Source of the DNA: Malus domestica
Taxonomy: Eukaryota; Streptophyta; Magnoliopsida; Rosales; Rosaceae
Reading direction: 5' to 3'
Assembly: GCF_042453785.1 (NCBI RefSeq)
Contig: NC_091671.1
Location: 39,636,501-39,700,500, forward strand
Length of the DNA stretch: 64,000 nucleotides
The translations under genes were made by a program, and so were the position numbers. The notes under the pieces were generated by a model. It was given only the letters and a program-made list of their open reading frames with translations. It ran no database searches and had not been told where the DNA came from. Positions 46,401 through 57,648 of the stretch are shown in pieces. Positions within the stretch are counted from its first letter, which is position 1. Every line of letters begins with the position of its first letter.

Positions 46401-49400
46401 ATGGCCGTTGCGGTCGGCAACTGCTGCTTCTCTGCGCTCACCTCCACCGTTAAAATCCGCTCCTTCGTCTCCGTCCAACCCTTCTTCGCCACGTGGCTCT
46501 GTTCCGGCAGCTACCAGTGCCAAGCTCTTAAGCCCGTCAGTCGGAGCAGGAGAGAACGAGCTTCCAGTTCGAGAAAAGGCTCGCCGTCGTCGCCTCCGTC
46601 GTCCGCTGATAAATATCAACCGGAGGTAAAATCCTAACCTTTATACCGCGCCGTTTGTGCGGTTATTTTTGGTAATTAAGTAGTTTGTGATTGTGTTGGG
46701 TTGGGAAATGCAGGGAGAAGGCGTTCCCAATAAGTTTAGCGGAAATGGCAGAGGGAAGAAGGGGCAATCTCAATCGGTGGCGTACAGAGGGTTCGGAGCG
46801 CAACGAAAAGAGCGGAAGGAGTCTGTAGTTAATCAGAAAGAGCAGCAGGTTTGATGATTGTTGCACTGAATTCGTTTTGTGATGATTCAATTTCGGGTTT
46901 GGAAAAATGCTCAGTGTTTGAATTTGAAATTCTGTTGATTTTCGATTCAGGTTGAACCGAAAAGTCTCCAGGATGCCGATTTTCTCAATGCCGTTGTTAA
47001 GGTAAATTTTGTTTACCCTTTTTCCAGATTAATTTGCAATGCATTATGTCTTCTGAGTAGTATTGAAGCCGAAAATTGTATCTTTGAGAATGTTTACGGG
47101 GTATAGTTTGTGCATAAGTTCATGTTTGGAGTAACATATCCGTATATCGAGCTTTGTGGTGCACGTTAGGTCGCTTAGATGCTGAGCTTTTCCAATTACT
47201 GATGACTATCTTCTCTTCAGTGTGTAAATTATTTTGAGCTTGGGATGTTGGTTCTTATAGAAGCTTGGGAATGAAATATCTCTTGTTTTGTCAAACAAAA
47301 TATTTGCTATCCGTTGTTGTCCTGGTGATCTATGGGAGTTTGGTGTTTATCAATCCTATCACTTTAATATCAAAGTCTACAGATTCGGTTGGTCGCTAAC
47401 AATTATTTGGTTAGGTTTACTGCACCCATACCGCGCCCGACTACTCCCTTCCTTGGCAAAAACAAAGACAATATACAAGTACAGGCAGGCAAGTTTTGAA
47501 ATCTTATCTTGTTAACCCATTTCACTAGCCTGTGTGCAATTTTAACGGACTTATAATCTGAATCTTTCGATGCAGTGCTTTTATGATTGGTGACGGGAAA
47601 CTCTTGACAAATGCCCACTGTGTTGAGCATTATACTCAGGTACTTTTCATCCTTAATAGTGAATGATTAGTAAAAAAGGGTACATTAGTATCATTTACTT
47701 AGCAGTTTACAAATGCAAAATTATTAAAAATTTACCTGGTCAGTGAATAGGTTTGCCTTTCTAAGCGCACTTGTCGGGCACATGTCAACTTTGGATTCAG
47801 TCGGCGTACACATTTTGTCTACCTTGCGTTTTATGTGTTTTACATTGAGGGTTTGGGGTCTCATTAGCACGGTCATATCTTTTTCTATAATACGTACTGA
47901 TTTATTGTTACTGTTTTCATCATCATCATGTTTTTATTTTCCTTACAAATGCAGGTCAAAGTGAAGAGAAGAGGGGATGATACCAAATATGTGGCTAAGG
48001 TATTTCACCCTCAGAAAATTAATGATGTCTTGGAGATAAATATGATGTTGCAGCTTATTAGTAGTGGGGATTATGATTTAGCTTTACTAGTGACTTAATT
48101 TGCAGGTTTTGGCCAGAGGTGTTGATTGTGATATAGCCTTACTTTCAGTAGAAAGTGAGGAATTCTGGAAAGGAGCAGAACCACTCCAATTGGGAAGCTT
48201 GCCACATCTTCAGGTATTACTCCTGTCTCTTGGAGATAGTGAGTTATTCTGTACTATTCAATGCTATCTACAATTTGGTTATATGCACTTGTAATAGCCC
48301 TTGCATCATCTGGAAGGTAAATTATCGTCAGGATATCATATCTGGTTAGTGTAGATACTAACATGAACAGAGGACCTTTCTGAGAGTTGGGTTAGTTTAG
48401 ATGTGTTAGTACTTAGTTGAGATACTAATTGTGGATCATAGAGGGTGTGACTGCAAACATTGTGTGAAAGTTAATTAACTTCTGTCACATAATTTCAGGA
48501 TTTCAGAAGGCACGTGCATCCCCTCTATCCAAATTTTTATTGAAACTATTAATATGACAAGATAAACTGACCACCCGCATGTCGAAATCTAGATTTAAAT
48601 TTTCAAGTGATGTTACAGTAACTAACAGAAGTCACTCCTTATCGTACACCCTCAAAATAATGTCAGCCCTTTCAGTTCTGAAACTGCAGAAGTTGATGTT
48701 GTTATACAAAGGTTTAGATTTCTACATTTCGGAATTTTCTACAGCTCTGCTATTAGATCATTTTGGTTCGTTCCTTTAAAGTGTTCTATCTGTGGCTTTT
48801 ATATGGACAGGAATCAGTGACTGTTGTAGGATATCCCCTTGGAGGGGATACCATTTCAGTAACTAAGGGGGTTGTATCGCGTATAGAGGTTGGTTTTCCC
48901 TACCTGAATGTAATTGTTTGATTTGTTGCTTCTTGTTGATAGATATGGCTCTGATATTCAGTTGATGTCCTTAAAAGATAAATATTCCATCCTATCTAAA
49001 CTGTGCTACACAAATATGCGGGATCGAGTTCTTACAATTTAATAACTATATCCTCAGGTTACATCATATGCTCATGGGTCATCTGATTTGCTGGGCATTC
49101 AGATTGATGCAGCAATAAATCCTGGTCAGTCTATAACTCAAATTTACAAGTATAACAGTCTCTTCTTCTGAAAGTTATTTAGGTGCCTCAAGATTACCAT
49201 CGTTCTTTATACATTATAACCATTTTTGTCATAGCTATTGCTTATACTTTGCTAGATTGTAGGTAATAGTGGTGGCCCTGCATTCAATGATAAGGGGGAG
49301 TGCATTGGTGTGGCATTTCAGGTAAATTTGTTGGCTTGCTGTCAAAGTTTGTTTATCCCTGCTTACTTGGTCTTAGATTTCTTAGCTGTATAGGCAATAA

Positions 49401-52400
49401 TGTGACATGAAAACTTTTATTTTATATGATTTTAAGAGACAATTCCTTTAGGTCTACAGATCTGAGGAGGCTGAGAATATTGGTTATGTCATTCCTACTA
49501 CAGTTGTGTCTCATTTTTTGGATGACTATGAGAGGAACGGGAAGTACACAGGTAATAAAGTCTTACCAGCTTTCATCTGTGTGAAGGGAAATTAGTTGAT
49601 GCATGTGGTATATGAACTTTGGATTGTATATGACTTCGACTTGTGTTGAATTTTTTGTACACTGCTCATCAATGCTCTTCCAAAGTATCAAGAAAGTAGA
49701 ATTATAAATATCCCATATATTGTATATAGGAAATTTAGATTCATGTATATCTGTAACATCAACTCAGTTTGCCGACTTTCATAGTGTCCCTTCATCCTTG
49801 AACCATGGTTCTAGTAACTTGTTTTGGTTACCTTGTAATAGGGGTCTTTTCAAAGGATTAGGTCGTGCTTCCATTTTTCTTTCCTGTCATCTTGTAAATG
49901 TCATGTTTTCTGTAAATATTATCTTCTTATGCGTGCACACATGCCTCTATCCATATATGAATATATGTTATACTTACATGTGTATTTTTCTTGCACTGTG
50001 ACTAAGTGCCAAGTGTTATGTAACTAAAGCAAATGATCTGAATACCTGTTGAACTTGTCTGTCTAATACCTGCTGCTTTCTTTGGTGGCCTGTTAGTATT
50101 ACTGCTATATTTTCAATTAATTTCACCTTTACGCTTCTTATTATGATTGAAGCTTGACCCTGCCAACTTATTGTGGACTTATCCCAATAATTTGGCTTTG
50201 ACTTTCAGGTTTCCCTTGCCTTGGTGTATTGTTGCAGAAGTTGGAGAATCCAGCATTAAAGGCGTGCCTGAAAGTAGAGTCTATTGAGGTATGTCTCTTT
50301 GTCTGGTCAAGTGTTTCTTGGATCCGTTGGTGTAACCGTGTCAGTAAAAGTATGTATAATATGCGCAAAGCTTTCATCAACTAAAATTATTTCTTGCAAT
50401 AAGAATCAGAGATGGATTGGAAGTGAAAATGTTTTCATATAATCTTGTGAGCAAGGGAATTGCAAAGGCTTTCAGTCAAGGGCACATGAGGACCATGTAA
50501 AGCATGCAGGATTTTACTCAAGTAGAAACTAGAATATACTATCAGGCCACGTTTCAACACGTTATTATAACGATGGCTTAGTAGCTATTGATTTTTCTTA
50601 GGCTTGTCCTCATCACATCTGGTTTGTGCAGGGTGTACTGGTCCGAAGAGTTGAACCCACTTCTGATGCACATAATGTATTAAAGGAGGTATGTTGGCTA
50701 TTTGAATTCTTGAGTGATTGCTGTAGCTGTTTGTAACTCTACTTGTTAAACAGTCCACAATGGAATGGTTAAGCAACTTTTTGGTGCTTCTAAGCTACAG
50801 CTTGTGTTACCATTAGGTTTTAGCAGTATCATATTTTCACATATCTTCGAGATAAACGATGAAACGGGAGCGGAAATATGATGTGAAAAACTATTAGAAC
50901 CAGAAATAAAGTAACAACAATCGCATGTGTTGAATGGGAAAGGTTCTTAAGCTAGTTTTGAGGAGTCAAAAGCTAATGATGTATGAGAAGTTGGAGTTAA
51001 CTTAGCCACATTTGCTACTACTAGAGTCTGTCGTTTCACTATAAATTTATTGGAATTTAAAGCACACTGAACAACTTTGAATCTTTTATACGAACTTTGA
51101 TGGTTCCTGTGTTTTTTCAGGGGGACGTCATTGTAAGCTTTGATGATGTTCATGTAGGGTGTGAAGGAACAGTACCCTTTCGATCAAATGAGCGCATCGC
51201 ATTCCGCTACCTCATTAGCCAAAAGTAAATCCCTGGTTCTTATACAAGAAATTCAGTTAAACACTGCATTTGTTTTTACTTTCTGATTGTTTCAGTAATT
51301 GCGTTCATGTTACAATTTGTTCAAATATGGGTTAACAGTGCTCCTATACAGATTTGCGGGCGATGTTGCAGATATTGGTATTATTAGAGCTGGAGAATAT
51401 ATGAAAGTTAAAGCAGTTTTGCACCCACGAGTGCATTTGGTAAGTAGAAATTCGGAGCTTTTTGCGATGCCATGAAGTAATTATCATCAGTCCCATAATT
51501 TATTTAAATATCTTGATACTGATTCTTTCGAGTTCTTTGTCTTCCGATAAGGTTCCCTTTCATATCGACGGAGGTCAGCCTTCTTACTTAATAATTGCCG
51601 GTTTGGTGTTTACCCCCCTCTCAGAACCACTGATAGAGTAAGTCGTGCTCGTTTCTGTCACTCAGAAACATGTGCAATTATCTTTTTACTAATAACCTCT
51701 TGTGCTAATTATAAACTCACCATTTCTTATGTTTCTTTCTGCAGTGAGGAGTGTGAAGACTCTATTGGGGTAAGTTTCCACACGCTCTTAAGCACAAAAT
51801 TCACGTTTAGCTATTTCCTTTTCGTTTGCTAACCAGTATGCCGCTTTTGGTTTGAAAATTGATTAGTTTTTGGTTTCCTTTCTGGTCAGCTTAAACTCTT
51901 GGTGAAGGCGCGCTACTCCTTGGCTAGATTCAAAGGGGAACAGATTGTAATCCTATCACAGGTTAGTCGCGTAGATTTTCCTTGAGCAATGTGCGTCAAT
52001 GTGGAGTTTGTGTTGTCGTTTCTCTGTATGTTATTGGAATTTCTGTTCTCATGTCTTTTGCGCCGATAGGTCTTGGCAAATGAAGTAAACATTGGGTATG
52101 AAGACATGAGCAATCAGCAGGTAAGTTACCTGTTTGTACTATACGACTTTTACATCTCTCCGCCAACGCTGCCCAAACTAACAGAAGAAATTGATCTCAG
52201 GTTTTGAAGTTAAACGGAACTCAAATAAGGAACATTCATCATTTGGCCTACCTCGTAGATTGTAAGTCGTAATGTCCCTTCAAATACTTCCTCTTCACTC
52301 TATCGCCCCACTCCAGTGCTCACGGTTTTTCTGTGCTCTCAATCAGCATGCAAGGACAAGTACTTAGTCTTCGAGTTTGAAGACAACTACATAACCGTTT

Positions 52401-52591
52401 TGGAAAGGGAAGCAGCTCTTGCTGCATCATCCTGCATTCTCAAAGACTATGGGATTCCATCCGAAAGATCTTCCGATCTGTCGGAGCCCTACGTGGATTC
52501 GCTTGGGGACAACCAAGCAGTTGATCAGGATATTGGAGACAGTCCAGTTTCAAATTTGGAAATCGGGTTCGATGGAATTATTTGGGCATAA
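46401..52591 (+). CDS. DEG2: Protease Do-like 2, chloroplastic (21 exons, 624 aa)
   Basis: Stroma-side thylakoid serine protease/chaperone of the Deg/HtrA family, linked to photosystem II repair. Exons: 46401-46625, 46714-46848, 46951-47001, 47415-47488, 47576-47639, 47955-47999, 48106-48213, 48811-48888, 49058-49124, 49263-49321, 49452-49551, 50209-50288, 50632-50688, 51121-51224, 51352-51439, 51552-51637, 51745-51769, 51890-51961, 52070-52120, 52201-52261, 52347-52591 (1875 bp, all phases consistent). The N-terminus is Ser/Arg-rich, as in a chloroplast transit peptide. Catalytic triad: His in TNAHCVEH, Asp in DCDIALLS, Ser in GNSGGPAF. Two PDZ-like parts follow. Length is close to Arabidopsis DEG2 (607 aa). 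The intron after exon 4 uses a GC donor. In Arabidopsis DEG2 (At2g47940) neighbours AGP26, as here. Confidence 0.95.
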
Positions 52592-52949
52592 ATTATCATT
52601 GCTTACATCTTGGAGAAGCAGAAGCTATCAGTAGAAAACTAGAAAGATGGTGGTTATGATTCGCCGGCCAACGACTATTTATCGATTGGCTTCTGCCGCG
52701 GCGGCGCAGCCGTTACAAGGTGTTCGTTTTTGTAATTTCTTAGCAAGTGTGACATTTTTGATAATTTGTATCCATAAGTTGTTGCTTCAGTTAGAGTGGC
52801 AAATATTTCTTGTAATTGAATTATTTACTGTAATAAAGATAATGAAATGCCATTTATTATATATTTTGAAATTCAATTCAATCAAAAAATGATGTCTCAG
52901 TATAAATATTGTGATGCTGGTTTTTCAGCATTATATTAGTACAGTGCAA

Positions 52950-53103
52950 AGGAAAACTAATAAAAAGGGTTTGAAAACTTTGAGTTTTAATGATAAGGAC
53001 AAAATAAAGGGTAAAGTGAATAGTATCATGATTGACTTTTTAGTGTAAAAATGTGGTTTTTCGTTAAAGTGAACAGTACCATGTGCTTTTCGTTAAAGTT
53101 CCC
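52950..53103. mobile_element. Short MITE, family A copy 3
   Basis: Starts GGAAAACTAATAAAAAGGGT and ends TTTTCGTTAAAGTTCCC. It shares TAATGATAAGGACAAAATAA with the copy at 4887. It is followed at once by an Au-SINE-like start (GGTAAGGCTGCAGACGATAG). Confidence 0.7.
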
Positions 53104-53194
53104 ACAATGCAAAGTAAGGTAAGGCTGCAGACGATAGACATTTCTCCTGACTCTCGCAACCTCCAAAAAGAAGGGAAAAAAATGAAAAACAGAA

Positions 53195-53202
53195 TGTTGA
53201 GA

Positions 53203-53235
<33 letters not shown>

Positions 53236-53275
53236 ACCTTAATCTGGCGCCTTAGACCAACTCGGCCATCTCAAC
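53195..53275 (-). tRNA. tRNA-Leu (anticodon AAG)
   Basis: The 81-nt minus-strand sequence begins GTTGAGATGGCCGAG. Its anticodon arm is CCAGA-TTAAGGT-TCTGG (anticodon AAG), and it has the long variable arm typical of leucine tRNA. The T-arm is GTGGG-TTCAAAT-CCCAC and the acceptor end is TCTCAAC-A. No intron. A T-rich stretch follows on the minus strand as the Pol III terminator. Confidence 0.96.
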
Positions 53276-53488
53276 ATTTGATGCAAGGCTTCTGAATTTA
53301 CATATATATATATATATTTCCACGCAGTTGTTGCTTTTGATATCTTTACGACATTGTTTGATCAAATTTTTTTAGTATGACAGTTAAATTACCACATGGT
53401 GTCACTAATTTGAATGTATTACATAAGTAGTCTGTGTGTTTGATATGACATGAACTTACAGTATAATATTAATAGTTAAGTCCATGTA

Positions 53489-53632
53489 AAAGTGAGATTG
53501 CCTATAGACATTGGACTCTATGTCATCTTATGTTTTTGGCAAATGTTTTATAATGTTAGACAGGAATTGACGTTTAACTATAAGGTGTTAGAGAATCTTA
53601 CTTTTAAGATAGTACCCCTCAGCATTTCTCAT
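53489..53632. mobile_element. MITE, family D copy 2 (diverged)
   Basis: Shares CTTATGTTTTTGGCAAATGT with TTTATAATGTT and the CTTTTAAG...CAGCATTTCTC end with the copy at 42465-42642. Confidence 0.45.
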
Positions 53633-53639
53633 TTCCCTA

Positions 53640-54460
53640 TAACTAATTCATAGACCTAGAGGTAAATGCAAAATGATGTAAAATAATAATTTAATAACTC
53701 ATATTACCTATTGAGATTTAGTTGTATATATTTTATTCAAATCGTGTTACATATATGCCGTATTTGAAATTATCACTGGTACCACAACGTACAGATATTA
53801 ATCGAACAACAAAAGGAAGCTGCACTTTCAAAAAGGCGGATATTTTTTCTCACCATTTTCAAGTGATGGTGATGTTCACTATCTTATTTATCACCGTTTG
53901 ATAAGTTTAAATTTTGAAATCTCTGTAGTGGACAAACACAAATCTTAAAATTTAAATTTATCCAAAAATAACAAATAATAAGACTCGAGGGCTATGAGCA
54001 AAAACCCTTTTAAAAAGGGAGCAAACAAAGAGAAACCACATGATCTGCTAAGCTGTCTGTCAATATGTTTCCAAAATACCACAGCCCATTAGTCTACTTT
54101 CTACACACATGCTCACTCTTTCTTCATCATCAATAAACCAATTATTATATCTAATATTCTACCTGCTACCGGGATAAAAATATGCTTAATGGCCAGAAAA
54201 GCAGATCCATGATCAGAATATTATACACAACAAACCCAGAGACTTCGACCCAGAACAACAATTGGAATGGAATCAGAATCACAATCGGTCATCATTGTTT
54301 GATCATTAGCTGACCCCTTAGTAAGAAATCGAAGTTTGACACGCGAAACTTTTCTTTTTGTGGTTTGTAACAAGTAATTTCCGTTCATGCATCACATTGT
54401 AACATACAAGTAAGCATCAGTGATATATAGGTGTTTGTGTCGGATTGCAAAAGGGATAGA
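53640..54460. other. Intergenic, no gene recognised
   Basis: AT-rich, with no supported reading frame or repeat. Confidence 0.5.
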
Positions 54461-54464
54461 GGTG

Positions 54465-54715
54465 TTTTGGACAAGTGAATCGAAGACTTGCAGATGCGCC
54501 GGTTAGAAGATCTAACTATGAGAATGAGAGTCAAGGCAAAAGAGGTATAAAAAGACTTAGAAAGACTTAGAAAGAGACTTTAAGAAATGATATAGAGTAG
54601 TTGGAGCTAGCAAAAAACTTGGTGCAAAACTAAACGTAGTAATGTTTTAAGATTCATACAACCGACCCCACTTAATGAGATATAGCATGATTATTGTTAT
54701 AATAAGTAATTTTCG
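54465..54715 (+). mobile_element. LINE fragment (C-terminal RT region and 3' end)
   Basis: The plus-strand reading WTSESKTC in one frame and QVNRRLADAPVRRSNYENES with GKRGIKRLRKT in another is the conserved end of plant LINE reverse transcriptases. It is followed by TTCATACAACCGACCCCACT and TAATGAGATATAGC, the usual 3' end. Frame changes show it is dead. Related to the fragment at 44368-44714. Confidence 0.7.
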
Positions 54716-54719
54716 TTTA

Positions 54720-55400
54720 TGTGTCATACTGTAAATTTGTAATATACAAGTAAATATAAATGATACGTATATGTGTTGGATTGCAATTTGCAATATTCGA
54801 AAAACCAATAAACAAGGAGTATGAACTTGCTCGTTTGTAGTCATCACAAGTTACCAACGTAGCATGCAACTATGAAAACTGTCATTCAGTTACTGCTGCA
54901 AAGTCTACGTGACAAGGTTTAAAACCCTAATAGCAGATCCACGGACTCAGGCTGCAGATTTTAATGGCAAAAAAGATGGACACCTCACCCTCATGCTGTA
55001 CAGAAAGAAAATAAAAAATAAAGCTTGTCCCTTAGCAAAACATACAGATCTGTAATACCAAAGCCAGCTTCCAATTATATTTGGCACTTTATGTTCTGTC
55101 CCCACTACGTAATTATTATATAACACTGGGGTATAATCACATAGTATATATAATCAGTTTACATGTTATAATCTGAGCGGATTTTGATGTTACATTCTAA
55201 AATTGGAAAATATCAACCTTATAGTTCAAAGAGAAACTTGGGTAAGGTACTCTCACAAGAGAACGGATTTTACTGTATTTCTATATCTCATGTAAATAAA
55301 ATTCATAATGCATGCGATATCACTCTTTGTGAAAATAACATAACCAACTAATTAATCAGTTACCCAACTAATAAGTTAATTGTTCTTTTACCACTTAAGA
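54720..55400. other. Intergenic upstream of the AGP gene
   Basis: AT-rich promoter-like sequence; no gene or clear element is seen. Confidence 0.4.
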
Positions 55401-55456
55401 CGTTGATTGGTTATACAATGTAACTTTGTTCCATTATCACACAATAATATTTCTAT

Positions 55457-55712
55457 CCCCACCCCCACCCCCCCCCCCCCCCCCACCCCCAAAACACTCT
55501 CTCACTACACCCTTTTAAGCCTTAAACTCTCCTCAACTCCTTTACTCTTCCCCCCCCCCCCCCCCCCCCCCCCCCAAAACACTCTCTCACTACACCCTTT
55601 TAAGCCTTACACTCTCCTCAACTCCTTTACTCTTTCCCCCCCCCCCAAAAAAACACTCTCTCACTACACCCTTTTAAGCCTTACACTCTCCTCAACTCCT
55701 TTACTCTTTCTT
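55457..55712. repeat. Three tandem ~75-85-bp units separated by long poly-C runs
   Basis: AAAACACTCTCTCACTACAC begins units at 55491, 55576 and 55650. Each unit runs through TTTTAAGCCTTAxACTCTCC to CTTTACTCTT. Before the units lie C runs of about 17 (55468-55484), 26 (55550-55575) and 11 (55636-55646). The array lies in the leader or promoter of the AGP gene, about 90 bp from its ATG. Confidence 0.92.
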
Positions 55713-55800
55713 TCCATCCTCTCTTCTCTCATCCCCCAAAACACACATTTATTGAAGCTCCATACTACTCTTGTGAACTTGATCAATCATACATTCATTA

Positions 55801-56208
55801 ATGGCTTCCTTTTGGTCATCATTCTTGGCACTCTTCATACTTTTCATGGCTTCTCACTCCTCACTAGCCTTACAATCCCAACCAGAAACACAGTTTTCAA
55901 GCATATCAGCCGCACCTGCATTTCTCCCCGGTGCTCCTCTCTCTTCCTCTCCAACCCCATCTCCTGATATTTCTCCATTGTTTCCATCTCCTGGTGGTGT
56001 GCCTCTCTCTCCCTCTGACTCTTCTCTCCCCACCATCCCATCGAGCCAGAGTCCGCCGGACCCGGACGTCCATGTTGCTCCTGATCAACCAGACCTGGCT
56101 CTTGCTCCATCAGGCTCTCTCCCAGTTTCCCATGCAGTTTCTGTCACTTCATCTCTGCCTATAAATGTAATGTTCTTTCTTGGCTTGCTGGTTTGGTCTG
56201 GTGTGTAA
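55801..56208 (+). CDS. AGP26: Classical arabinogalactan protein, AGP26-like (135 aa)
   Basis: GPI-anchored, heavily O-glycosylated cell-wall/plasma-membrane proteoglycan. The signal peptide is the first 24 or so residues (MASFWSSFLALFILFMASHS then SLALQ). The mature part is rich in Pro/Ser/Ala with glycosylation-type dipeptides (SPTPSPDISP, LPGAPLSS, LALAPSGSLP). The C-terminus is hydrophobic (PINVMFFLGLLVWSGV), as for a GPI signal. The gene is intronless, and its length agrees with Arabidopsis AGP25/26/27. Position next to DEG2 supports AGP26 (At2g47930). The ATG at 55801 is preferred over the longer overlapping frame at 55407, which only reads through the poly-C repeats. Confidence 0.9.
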   Translation: MASFWSSFLALFILFMASHSSLALQSQPETQFSSISAAPAFLPGAPLSSSPTPSPDISPLFPSPGGVPLSPSDSSLPTIPSSQSPPDPDVHVAPDQPDLALAPSGSLPVSHAVSVTSSLPINVMFFLGLLVWSGV

Positions 56209-56495
56209 GTGTAATGCAGATTCTTGTGATGATTGCGGAGGAAAACAAAAAAAAGGAGAAATGGTGGTGGGGAAATTCAATTATTGTAACTAGTGGTTTA
56301 CACTTTATGTTTGTAAACTATATTTTTTTTCTTTCAGTTTAATAGTTATTTAGTGTGATGTTTGGTAAATGCAGGTTGGTGGAATTGTTAATTTCATATG
56401 GATTGTGATTAGGATAGTATTGTATCCAAAAGAGTGTTTGAAAAATAAAAGTTGTAATTTTGGTCATGTATTCTCAAGATTCATGTCATTCTCTG

Positions 56496-56644
56496 GAGAG
56501 TTTTTTAGTGTGCTCAGAACACGAGCACATACATCATGTGTCATTAAACAAGTGAAGAGATACATAAAAGAACTTTATTCCACTTGTATAATAACATATG
56601 ACGTACCGTCTCGTATTCCGGGTACATTGAAATCTCTCCATTCT
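56496..56644. mobile_element. Foldback MITE, family C copy 2
   Basis: GAGAGTTTTTTAGTGTGCTC with AGAACACGAGCACATACATC on the left is mirrored by ATATGACGTACCGTCTCGTA with TTCCGGGTACATTGAAATCT on the right. Its right arm matches the copy at 41735-41865. Confidence 0.6.
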
Positions 56645-56849
56645 CTGCCTCTTTACCTCCCTCTCAAAGCATAATTACTTTTCAAATCGTACTGTTAATT
56701 ATCGTTCTTAAGCAGCACTATCACTGAGAAAAATGATTTCCTCACACCTCTTTTTTTTCTTATGCATGCACATTTTATTATTTAAATCTCTTAATTTTCT
56801 TTTATTTATTTAATTTAAATGACAAAAATAAAGACGAGTAGAAAAGAAG

Positions 56850-57051
56850 GAGAACGGATCCTCTTCGAAGCTAAGCAGCCGGATCCTCCTTATCAAACAA
56901 TCTAGGCCGCTGATTGATGTGCAAGTCAATCAGGACCGTTGGTTGTGTGCCAGGAAAATGAATTAATAGAAACCGTTGAATTCAATTTATGCGGTACAGA
57001 TTGTTTGATGAGGAGGCTCCGGCTGCTTAGCTCTGGAGTTGATCCGTTCTC
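56850..57051. mobile_element. Mutator-like MITE with perfect 9-bp TSD
   Basis: The arms GAGAACGGATCCTCTTCGAA... and (mirrored) GAGAACGGATCAACTCCAGA..., each continuing GCTAAGCAGCCGGAxCCTCC and ATCAAACAATCT, match over about 55 bp. The flanks are exact 9-bp copies of GAAAAGAAG (56841-56849 and 57052-57060). Long TIRs plus a 9-bp duplication indicate the Mutator superfamily. Confidence 0.85.
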
Positions 57052-57261
57052 GAAAAGAAGTGTGGAAAAATCAATTCCCTAATCATTGCGGTAAATATTC
57101 CCTAATCATTGCATTAAATAGTCTCGTTATACTGAATGTTGTCAAAGATATGTTAATAGCCTTGATATTGCATAAAGAAAGTGTCAATATGTTATTCATA
57201 TTGTCGGTATTGTCGATCTAGTACAGTAAGTAGTGCTGGGAAAAGAGAAATTCTAAAAAAA

Positions 57262-57400
57262 TTCTTTCAGAATGAGATTCTTGATAAACTCTTTGTCACC
57301 TCAAAGTTTAACGTCAATATATTATAAAACAACGTGTTAAATAAATGATGTAGGAGATAGTCCATGGAGAGTTCCGCTTTTAAGTTCCCCTTAACATTTC
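57262..57400. mobile_element. MITE, family D copy 3 (diverged)
   Basis: Shares the ATTATAAAAC core and the CGCTTTTAAGTTCCCCTTAA...CATTTCTC end with the copy at 42465-42642. Confidence 0.45.
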
Positions 57401-57648
57401 TCTTGGAAAAATTACTACCGTAATAGTGATATTTGAGAGTTGTTCCATATATAATGACAATAATTCAGTTACAGGCAATGAAATTAACACAAGAACACCA
57501 CATGAATGTAAGAACTAATACAAAGAAAACACTTAAGAGAGTTCCTAATTGGATTAAATTAGAGAGGAAATGCCCCATCATATCGACACATCTACCTAAA
57601 CTGTGTACTACAAATTATACAAACTGCAAACATGTAAACACACAACAT

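Noticed and set aside
55407-55967. 186-residue open frame rich in Pro, Thr and Leu
   Set aside because: It reads through the poly-C repeats and overlaps AGP26 out of frame; the proline content is a by-product of the C runs.
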